A stretch of 12,538 bases of DNA from Deinococcus sp. (GTDB lineage: Bacteria; Deinococcota; Deinococci; Deinococcales; Deinococcaceae), in contig JANXWI010000448.1 of assembly GCA_025351205.1 (NCBI GenBank), forward strand, positions 1 through 12,538. The letters run 5' to 3'. The notes below the pieces were generated by a model that was not told the origin of the DNA, made no database searches, and worked only from the letters and a program-made list of their open reading frames with translations. Positions 6,387 through 12,538 of the stretch are shown piece after piece; the first letter of the stretch is position 1; every line of letters begins with the position of its first letter. A program made the translations under genes and the position numbers.

Positions 6387-7327
6387 TCCAGGCCGTCGAG
6401 CACCACGCTCGAATGCGCCTCCACCGTCAGGGCGTGGTCTGCGTTGTAGCCGCCCGCCGTCAGGCTCACCAGCGGCACCGCCGCGCCCTTCGTCCAGCCC
6501 AGCAGCGCCCGGTTGCGTTCGCGTACCCCGGCAAGCGTCAGGGCGAATCTCCCGAAACGGTCACCGGCCAGCACGTCCACGCCCGCCAGATAGATGATCA
6601 GATCGGGCCGAAAGGCGTCCAGGGCGGGCAGCACCTGGCGGCACATGACTTCCAGATACTCGGCGTCGCTCACGCCGTCGCCCAGCCCGATGTCCAGGCT
6701 GCTGACCTCCTTGCGGAACGGATAATTGCGCTCGCCATGCACGCTGAGCGTGAAGGCGGTGGGCGAGGCGCTGTGGGTGTAAGGGGCCAGCAGCGCCGCC
6801 GTGCCGTTGCCCTGATGCACGTCGAGGTCCACCACCGCCACCCGTGAGGCCAGCCCCGCCGGGAACTCAGGCGTGCCGTCCAGCGCCAGCCGGGTCAGCA
6901 GGGCGGCGTCGTTGATGAGACAGAAGCCCTCGGCGCGGTCCGCAAACGCGTGGTGCGTGCCGCCCGCCAGGTTGATGCCCCAGCCCGTTTGCAGGGCGTC
7001 GTGCAGCGCCGCCACACTGCCGCCTGCGGCCCGCCGCGCCCGCTCGACCACACCAACCGACCAGGGCAACCCAAAGGCCCGCTGCTCGTGGCGGTCCACC
7101 TCGCCCAGCCGCCAGCGCCGCAGCCACAGCGGATCGTGGACGCGTCCAGCCGTGGCCCAGGGCAGATTGGGGGTGTCGAGTACCGGCAGCAGGCCACCCA
7201 GCCGCTCGGCCATGCCCCGGTACTTGTAGTACGGAAAGCGGTGGCCCTCGGGCAGCGGGAAATCGTAGGCGGCGGGGGTGTAGGCCCGGAAGCGAGGCTG
7301 TGGATTCAGCGTCTGTGACCCGGTCAT
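6377..7327 (-). CDS. HDAC-family deacetylase (class IV / HDAC11-like)
   Basis: A 316-residue zinc-dependent deacylase of the arginase/deacetylase fold; a single domain fills the whole protein. Motifs: substrate-channel GGTHHAF with the catalytic His pair H125-H126; DLDVHQGNGT (167-176), with zinc ligands D169 and H171; SVHGERNYPFRK (195-206); AGVDVLAGDRFG (248-259), with zinc ligand D251; and LTAGGY (289-294), with the transition-state tyrosine Y294. HQGNGT rather than HHGNGT, and the HGERNYPF stretch, point to the HDAC11/class IV subgroup. Possible substrates are acetyl-lysine in proteins, fatty-acyl lysine, or small molecules such as acetylpolyamines; the sequence does not decide. It has its own leaderless -10, lies 59 bases after a small membrane-protein gene, and ends in a large hairpin. 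Confidence 0.93.
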   Translation of the reverse strand: MTGSQTLNPQPRFRAYTPAAYDFPLPEGHRFPYYKYRGMAERLGGLLPVLDTPNLPWATAGRVHDPLWLRRWRLGEVDRHEQRAFGLPWSVGVVERARRAAGGSVAALHDALQTGWGINLAGGTHHAFADRAEGFCLINDAALLTRLALDGTPEFPAGLASRVAVVDLDVHQGNGTAALLAPYTHSASPTAFTLSVHGERNYPFRKEVSSLDIGLGDGVSDAEYLEVMCRQVLPALDAFRPDLIIYLAGVDVLAGDRFGRFALTLAGVRERNRALLGWTKGAAVPLVSLTAGGYNADHALTVEAHSSVVLDGLDLF

Positions 7328-7339
7328 CCGGCAAGTCTG
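7328..7339 (-). promoter_or_regulatory. Leaderless promoter of the deacetylase gene
   Basis: Minus-strand CAGACT (7334-7339), six bases (TGCCGG), then ATG at 7327. No Shine-Dalgarno sequence is present. The -10 resembles TAGACT at the monophosphatase gene and CAGACT at the lipoprotein gene. Confidence 0.5.
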
Positions 7340-7386
7340 GCGCAGAGGTGTGTGGGCGGGGGTGTGGACGGGTACAGAGGCTGGGC

Positions 7387-7560
7387 CTACCCGTCTTCAC
7401 GCATGCGCCGCAGCAGCCAGAAGCCGAACACGTCGAGCAGCCCCATCAGCAGCAGGGTGCTGAAGAATGCTCCGAGCTGGCCCTGGCGAATGCTGAACAG
7501 CAGGCTGGCAAAGCCGCCCAGGTTGACCAGCACCAGCATGGCGATCAGCAGGCCGTTCAC
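7387..7560 (-). CDS. Small two-helix membrane protein (57 aa)
   Basis: Starts at a GTG whose last bases overlap the TGA of the monophosphatase gene (GTGA overlap), with AAAGGA seven bases upstream, so translation is probably coupled. The product has two hydrophobic helices: residues about 3-25 (LLIAMLVLVNLGGFASLLFS) and about 30-50 (GAFFSTLLLMGLLDVFGFWLL). It ends with the basic tail RRMREDG, which by the positive-inside rule lies in the cytoplasm. No family is recognised. The coding frame stays open further upstream inside the monophosphatase gene, but that part is Arg/Gly-rich out-of-frame sequence, and the GTG start marks the real gene. Its function is unknown. Confidence 0.75.
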   Translation of the reverse strand: MNGLLIAMLVLVNLGGFASLLFSIRQGQLGAFFSTLLLMGLLDVFGFWLLRRMREDG

Positions 7561-8390
7561 CGTTCGGTCCTTTCCACCGCGTTCCCGGCGGTCAGCACGG
7601 CCAGCAGCTCGGCGTGCAACAGGCCGTTGCTCGCCACGATCACCGGACCGTCGGGGCGGTGTTCGCCCGCCAGATCGGTCACGCGCCCGCCAGCCTGCTG
7701 AACGATCAGTGCCCCCGCCGCGCTGTCCCAGGGCTTGAGACCCAGCTCCCAGTAACCGTCGAAGCGCCCGCAGGCCACGTAGCACAGGTCGAGCGCCGCC
7801 GCTCCCGGACGCCGCACCGGCACGCCCATCGCCAGCAGGCTGGCCAGCAGGCCCAGGTTGCGGCTGTCGCCCGGATCGTAGGGAAACCCGGTGCTGAGCA
7901 GGGCCGGCGTCCGCAGGGTAGGCGTACCCGACACGGAGATGGGCTGGCCATTCATCAGCGCCCCCTGGCCCTGCACGGCACTGAACAGCTCGCCTCGTGT
8001 GGCGTCGTAGACCACGCCCAGCAGCCGCTCGCTGTCGCCGCCGCTGCGCCGCTCCAGGGCGATGGAGACGCAGTAGAACGGAAAGCCGTGGGCGTAATTC
8101 ACCGTGCCGTCGAGCGGGTCCACCACCCAGCGGAACTCGGCCCCGGCCTGCCCCTGTTCGCCTTCCTCCTCGCCCAGCACGGCGTGCAGCGGGTACGTCC
8201 GGGCGATCAGGTCCCGGATGGCCGCCTCGCACAGCCCGTCCACCTCGGTCACGAGGTCACTGAAGCTCGATTTGCTTCTGATGGTGTGGGCGCGCCCCAC
8301 GTACTCCTGCTGGATACGCCCGGCCTCCTGGGCGGCCTGCACCGCCACTCGCAGGGCCAGGGTCAGGTCGAGAGAGGAGCCGGAAGTCAT
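7557..8390 (-). CDS. Inositol-monophosphatase-family phosphatase
   Basis: A 277-residue metal-dependent phosphatase, full length for the family. Metal-site motifs in order: DLVTEVD (45-51), GEE (73-75), the signature WVVDPLDGTVNYAHGFPF (88-105) with D91 and D94, and the C-terminal KPWDSAAGALIVQQAGG (219-235) with D222. Relatives hydrolyse inositol-1-phosphate, 3'-phosphoadenosine 5'-phosphate, fructose-1,6-bisphosphate or NADP. The spacing and the WDSAAG motif fit the SuhB/IMPase branch, but the substrate cannot be assigned. The start follows a clear leaderless -10 (TAGACT) six bases upstream. The downstream small membrane-protein gene overlaps its stop, suggesting a two-gene operon. Confidence 0.94.
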   Translation of the reverse strand: MTSGSSLDLTLALRVAVQAAQEAGRIQQEYVGRAHTIRSKSSFSDLVTEVDGLCEAAIRDLIARTYPLHAVLGEEEGEQGQAGAEFRWVVDPLDGTVNYAHGFPFYCVSIALERRSGGDSERLLGVVYDATRGELFSAVQGQGALMNGQPISVSGTPTLRTPALLSTGFPYDPGDSRNLGLLASLLAMGVPVRRPGAAALDLCYVACGRFDGYWELGLKPWDSAAGALIVQQAGGRVTDLAGEHRPDGPVIVASNGLLHAELLAVLTAGNAVERTER

Positions 8391-8402
8391 GGGAACAGTC
8401 TA
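8391..8402 (-). promoter_or_regulatory. Leaderless promoter of the monophosphatase gene
   Basis: Minus-strand TAGACT (8397-8402), six bases (GTTCCC), then ATG at 8390, with no room for a ribosome site. No good -35 was found. Confidence 0.62.
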
Positions 8403-8575
8403 GAACATTTGTCAGAACGGATTTCCCATTTCAGGCGACTGGAAACGGGAGACTGGAGAATTGGAGCAGTCAGGAGAACAGCCCTTCGCCAGGGGATGCC
8501 AAACCACTGATCTGGAAAAGCAGGCGGGGCAGACCACCTGTCACCCGCGTCCAGACACCCCCGCCCGGGGGAAGA

Positions 8576-8590
8576 CACCAAGATTTGGTG
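8576..8590. other. Small hairpin between divergent genes
   Basis: CACCAA and TTGGTG are exact inverse complements around GAT. Just upstream, CCCCC-GCCC-GGGGG (8558-8571) forms another short stem, and AGACACC occurs on both sides of it. These lie in the 244-bp gap between the divergent monophosphatase and lipoprotein genes; their role is unknown. Confidence 0.4.
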
Positions 8591-8624
8591 AGCCATCTCG
8601 CATCCCGGCTTTCCCCTGTGGCCC

Positions 8625-8634
8625 CAGACTGTAA
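8625..8634 (+). promoter_or_regulatory. Leaderless promoter of the lipoprotein gene
   Basis: CAGACT (8625-8630) precedes two adjacent ATG codons: four bases (GTAA) to the first (8635) and seven to the second (8638). The usual spacing of about six favours initiation at or near the second ATG. There is no Shine-Dalgarno sequence. Confidence 0.45.
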
Positions 8635-9327
8635 ATGATGCTCCGTCCTTCTGCCGCCCTCCTCCCGCTGATGCTCTCCGGCCTGCTCGCCTCCTGCGCC
8701 CCGCTCACCACGGTCTACGACCTGAACTTCAGGGCCGGGCCAGCAGGCCAGGAGATCGATGCGGCCACCCTGCTCACGCGCCAGGTGGTGCCCGCCGACA
8801 GACTGGTGAGCCTGCCGGAGGCGTTTGCGCGCGCGCCCGAGGGGGCCGTGATCCTGACCTGCTGGAAGGACACCGATATCACCAACTTCTGGGGACCGTG
8901 CTCTCACGTCACGCGCAAATACGCCGCTGGCAAGGTCGCGGAGACCTACAACTTCACGCGCCCGCAGGCCGGAATCTACCCGCAGCAGCTCGAATACAAC
9001 TACTACGCGGTGATCGTGCTCGACACGGGCGTGACCCCGGACAAGCTGCCCGCCCTGTGGGCCGCCGCCCGCAAGCTGAACGGCAAGCTGTACAACCTGA
9101 GCAATGAGCCGGACAGCTATTACTGCTCGACCTACCAGAACGCGCTGCAACGCGCCGTGGGGCTGCCCGACGCCGTGCCGTACCGCCCCGAGATCAGCCT
9201 CTCGCTGCCCGCCGACGCCCTCTTGGTACCGGGCGTGAAGGTGCTGTGGGTGGGCCTGAATCAGGACTCTCCGGCGGCCTACAAAGACAGGACGCAGGTC
9301 GTCAACACGGACAGCTCGGCCCACTGA
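8635..9327 (+). CDS. Lipoprotein, possible permuted papain-like (YiiX-type) amidase
   Basis: A 230-residue exported protein (229 if the second ATG is used). A hydrophobic start (ALLPLMLSGLLAS) ends in the lipobox LLAS-C21, so C21 should be lipidated and anchor it to a membrane. The rest has two segments typical of the YaeF/YiiX branch of NlpC/P60 enzymes. One is a strand followed by a His-Val pair: GAVILTCW (70-77), then SHV with H91. The other is a late Cys in a helix start, SYYCSTYQNALQRAVG (161-176), with C164. In that circularly permuted family the His comes first and the catalytic Cys near the end, which fits. Such enzymes cleave amide or thioester bonds in peptidoglycan peptides or lipids. 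The assignment comes from motif order only and could be wrong. It is monocistronic, with a leaderless start, and lies 39 bases before purB. Confidence 0.72.
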   Translation: MMLRPSAALLPLMLSGLLASCAPLTTVYDLNFRAGPAGQEIDAATLLTRQVVPADRLVSLPEAFARAPEGAVILTCWKDTDITNFWGPCSHVTRKYAAGKVAETYNFTRPQAGIYPQQLEYNYYAVIVLDTGVTPDKLPALWAAARKLNGKLYNLSNEPDSYYCSTYQNALQRAVGLPDAVPYRPEISLSLPADALLVPGVKVLWVGLNQDSPAAYKDRTQVVNTDSSAH

Positions 9328-9354
9328 GGGGCAGCTTAACGGGGCGGCGCACGC

Positions 9355-9366
9355 TACGCTTGGGCC
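9355..9366 (+). promoter_or_regulatory. Leaderless promoter of purB
   Basis: TACGCT (9355-9360), six bases (TGGGCC), then ATG at 9367. The short 39-base gap after the lipoprotein gene leaves no space for a purine riboswitch, and none was seen. Confidence 0.58.
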
Positions 9367-10674
<1,308 letters not shown>

Positions 10675-11394
10675 ATGAACCGGGCAGAAGACCTACAATT
10701 TATTCAGCATGAGCGTCACCGCCAACTGGTGTGGCAGGCGCTGGAAACGGCCTTAGGACAGGGCGCAGTCGCCGCCCTCGTATGCGGGTCAGTTGCGCGG
10801 GGAACGGCCAGGCCGGGTTCCGATCTCGACCTGCGGGTTTACTGGACGCAGGCCCGTCCATTTCACGCCTCATGGCAGACAGGCATCCTCGTCGAACAGC
10901 ACGGCCAGACGTTGGCTCAGGCGGCACTTCAACTCGGGCGTGCCAATCAGAACCTGTACATGTGGGCAGAAGCCCGTCTGTTGCACGACCCGGAAGGTGA
11001 GTTGTCGCGCCTCCAGCAGAGGGCCTTGGCTGTTCTGAGCGAATACCAGACACCAGTGGCAGAGAAACGGGCGCTCCGGCACTGGCTTTCCACCGCACTT
11101 CTCAAACTCGGCCTGATCACAGACGAGCTTCAGGCGTCGTTCCTGATCAACACGACCCTCTGGAAACTGGCGGAGGGACTGTGCGCGGCGAACAACCGCC
11201 CGATTCCGCCCAGCACACTGATGTGGGAGCTGTTGCCGACCCTGCCCAGCCCGCCACACGGCAGGCAGCCGCACGAGTGGCTGAGGCCACTGCTGACGGG
11301 TGAAATGGACACCCGCCGAGAAACGTTCAGGCAGGTTTGTGACTGGGTGGTGACGATACTCGCAGACTCCGAGGTTTCTATTCTGGAGACGTGA
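10675..11394 (+). CDS. Nucleotidyltransferase-fold protein (MNT/ANT-like)
   Basis: A 239-residue protein with a pol-beta-type nucleotidyltransferase domain at the N-terminus: CGSVARGTARPGSDLDLRV (37-55) gives the G-S motif (G38-S39) and the catalytic pair D50-x-D52. E74 in ILVEQ is a candidate third metal ligand. LYMWAEARLLHDPEGELSRL (94-113) resembles the corresponding strand-helix of aminoglycoside nucleotidyltransferases. Residues about 125-239 are helical and may form a partner-binding or substrate domain. The substrate is unknown: small molecule, RNA or protein are all possible, and drug resistance should not be assumed. The ATG directly abuts the purB TAG with no spacer and no good ribosome site, suggesting coupling or reinitiation. 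Codon use looks less GC-rich than in purB and panC, which may mean a later arrival. Confidence 0.82.
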   Translation: MNRAEDLQFIQHERHRQLVWQALETALGQGAVAALVCGSVARGTARPGSDLDLRVYWTQARPFHASWQTGILVEQHGQTLAQAALQLGRANQNLYMWAEARLLHDPEGELSRLQQRALAVLSEYQTPVAEKRALRHWLSTALLKLGLITDELQASFLINTTLWKLAEGLCAANNRPIPPSTLMWELLPTLPSPPHGRQPHEWLRPLLTGEMDTRRETFRQVCDWVVTILADSEVSILET

Positions 11395-11440
11395 ATTCCG
11401 TACTTGTCTGAATTCCATGCCTTGCCCCCTCATCACCCTC

Positions 11441-11452
11441 TATCCTGTAGCC
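11441..11452 (+). promoter_or_regulatory. Leaderless promoter of the YvlD-like gene
   Basis: TATCCT (11441-11446), six bases (GTAGCC), then ATG at 11453. This decides the start of the gene over an in-frame ATG at 11417, whose extra 12 residues would encode non-family sequence upstream of the promoter. Confidence 0.62.
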
Positions 11453-11851
11453 ATGCGGAATTTCATCATCAAGCTGCTGCTCAATGCTCTGGCGCTGTGG
11501 CTGACCACGCGGCTGTACAGCGGGGTGTACTTCGAGGGGGGCAACCGTACCGTGGATGTGCTCGTGGCGGCACTGGTGTTGGGACTCGTCAACGCGCTGA
11601 TCCGGCCCGTGCTGCTGCTGCTCTCGCTGCCGGTCACCGTGCTCACACTCGGGCTGTTTACGCTCGTGGTCAACGGCGTGGTGCTGAGCATCGTGGCGGG
11701 CGTGACCAGCCTGAACATTTCGGGCTTCGGGGCCGCCGTGGTCGGGGCGCTGATTCTGACCGTGGTGAGCTGGGCGCTCGACAGCGTTCTGCACCTGCTG
11801 ACCGGGCGGCGGGATGACGGGCGGCAGGGTGGCAGGCGGCAATCGGCATGA
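11453..11851 (+). CDS. YvlD / phage-holin-4-like membrane protein
   Basis: A 132-residue integral membrane protein with four hydrophobic segments: about 3-20, 35-56 (VDVLVAALVLGLVNALIRPV), 58-82 (LLLLSLPVTVLTLGLFTLVV) and 92-115 (SGFGAAVVGALILTVVSWAL). The family signature GLVNALIRPVLLLLSLPVT and the following LGLF-VVNG stretch place it in the YvlD / superfamily IV holin-like group. It is common as a chromosomal gene in many bacteria and is not evidence of a prophage. The family's function is poorly defined; B. subtilis YvlD belongs to a cell-envelope stress regulon. The polar tail (TGRRDDGRQGGRRQSA) is probably cytoplasmic. It starts from a leaderless promoter, and its stop overlaps the panC start (ATGA). 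Confidence 0.86.
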   Translation: MRNFIIKLLLNALALWLTTRLYSGVYFEGGNRTVDVLVAALVLGLVNALIRPVLLLLSLPVTVLTLGLFTLVVNGVVLSIVAGVTSLNISGFGAAVVGALILTVVSWALDSVLHLLTGRRDDGRQGGRRQSA

Positions 11852-12538
11852 CCGAGACACTGACGGCCTCCCCCATCGCGGCTGAAACCCTGCTGCCCGT
11901 GGCCCGGACACCCGCTGAACTGCACGCGGCGCTGCACGGGGCGGCGAGCGTGGGGCTGGTTCCGACGATGGGCGCGCTGCACCGTGGGCACGCCGCGCTG
12001 ATCGAGCGGGCCAGGGGCGAAAACAGCGTGGTGGTGGTCAGCGTCTTCGTGAACCCGCTGCAATTTGGCGCGGGCGAGGACCTGTCGCGCTACCCCCGCG
12101 ACCTGGAACGTGACCGCGCCGTGGCCCGGGCGGCGGGCGCGGACCTGATCTTTCACCCGGACGCGGCCACCATGTACCCGCCGGGGTTTTCCAGCAGCGT
12201 GGACGTGGGCGACGTGGCGCTGGCATTGGAGGGCGCGGCCCGGCCCGGACACTTCGGCGGCGTGGCGACGGTGGTCATGAAGCTGCTCAACATGGTGGGC
12301 GCAGACGGCAGGGGCGCAGACCGGGCCTACTTCGGCGAGAAGGACTGGCAACAGCTGAGCGTGGTGCGCCAGATGGTCGGCGACCTGAACTACCACACGC
12401 GAGTGGTGGGCGTCCCGACGGTGCGCGTGGCCTCCGGCCCGGCCAGAGGGCTGGCCCTGAGCAGCCGCAACAGCTTTCTGAGCGCCCAGCAGCAGACGCG
12501 GGCCGCCGTGCTGTTTCGGTCGCTGCGTGCGGTACAGG
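11848..12538 (+). CDS. panC: Pantothenate synthetase (3' end beyond window)
   Basis: ATP-dependent condensation of pantoate with beta-alanine to pantothenate, in the cytoplasm. The visible 230 codons cover the nucleotidylyltransferase domain; about 50 C-terminal residues lie outside the window. Motifs: VPTMGALHRGH (38-48) with the two ATP-site histidines H45 and H48; VFVNPLQFG (67-74) with N69 and Q72 for pantoate; RPGHFGGVATVV (132-143); FGEKDWQQL (162-170) with K165; and LALSSRN (202-208). About 15 residues precede the usual start and there are small insertions, e.g. GADGRGADR (151-159). The normally acidic RE-x-DGL loop before LSSRN reads VASGPARGL (194-202) here, lacking both acids and about four residues longer. 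The ATGA overlap with the YvlD-like gene makes translational coupling likely. Confidence 0.95.
   Translation, partial: MTETLTASPIAAETLLPVARTPAELHAALHGAASVGLVPTMGALHRGHAALIERARGENSVVVVSVFVNPLQFGAGEDLSRYPRDLERDRAVARAAGADLIFHPDAATMYPPGFSSSVDVGDVALALEGAARPGHFGGVATVVMKLLNMVGADGRGADRAYFGEKDWQQLSVVRQMVGDLNYHTRVVGVPTVRVASGPARGLALSSRNSFLSAQQQTRAAVLFRSLRAVQ

Noticed and set aside
6107..6847. A plus-strand frame beginning with Lys/Arg-rich KRIVEK-KRIKEK repeats
   Set aside because: The repeat is just the 18-bp tandem DNA repeat, and the rest runs antisense through the deacetylase gene. No ribosome site or family features were seen.
10694..10699. TACAAT as an internal -10 promoter inside the nucleotidyltransferase gene
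   Set aside because: The ATG that follows (10709) is out of frame and hits a stop within about 16 codons. No -35 is present.
11453..11851. Evidence of a prophage from the holin-like gene
   Set aside because: This family is a common chromosomal one, and no other phage gene is present in the window.

Overview
The window looks like a piece of a Deinococcus chromosome. This is an inference from several signs: high GC, families typical of the phylum (OstA/LptA-like envelope proteins, carboxynorspermidine decarboxylase, an HDAC11-like deacetylase, a Crp-family regulator), and above all the promoter layout. At six gene starts a -10 hexamer of the TANNNT/CANNNT type sits 4-7 bases before the ATG, with no room for a ribosome binding site. 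This is the leaderless-mRNA layout known to be common in Deinococcus. No rRNA, tRNA, CRISPR array, transposase or integrase was seen.

Layout, left to right. Positions 1-3228 are minus-strand envelope genes, read from 3228 down: a small membrane-anchored LptC-like protein, then two OstA/LptA-like periplasmic proteins. The last of these has a long Ala/Pro/Thr linker built from 15-bp DNA repeats. A possible further minus-strand gene starts at the extreme left edge. A 14-15 bp tandem repeat (3225-3280) covers the start of the LptC-like gene. nspC (polyamine synthesis) runs rightward at 3362-4549 and converges on a Crp/Fnr-type regulator (4789-5436, minus) across a strong hairpin terminator. A 940-bp gene-free stretch (5437-6376) follows. 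It holds a TGTACA palindrome, a nested-stem element, G-rich repeats, an 18-bp tandem repeat and a hairpin that carries the stop codon of the next gene. Positions 6377-8390 are minus-strand: an inositol-monophosphatase-family enzyme, a translationally coupled 57-residue membrane protein, and an HDAC-family deacetylase with its own leaderless promoter.

Positions 8635-12538 are plus-strand: a lipoprotein with features of permuted papain-like amidases, purB (purine synthesis), a nucleotidyltransferase-fold protein that starts at the very base after the purB stop, a YvlD-type four-helix membrane protein, and panC (pantothenate synthesis), which overlaps it by ATGA and runs off the right edge.

Most genes are housekeeping. 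The less ordinary material is the Lpt-like set in a lineage thought to lack classical LPS, its repeat-rich linker, the structured 5437-6376 gap, the lipoprotein enzyme candidate, and several short tandem repeats close to gene starts. No clearly new multi-gene system (defence, secondary metabolism, mobile element) is visible.
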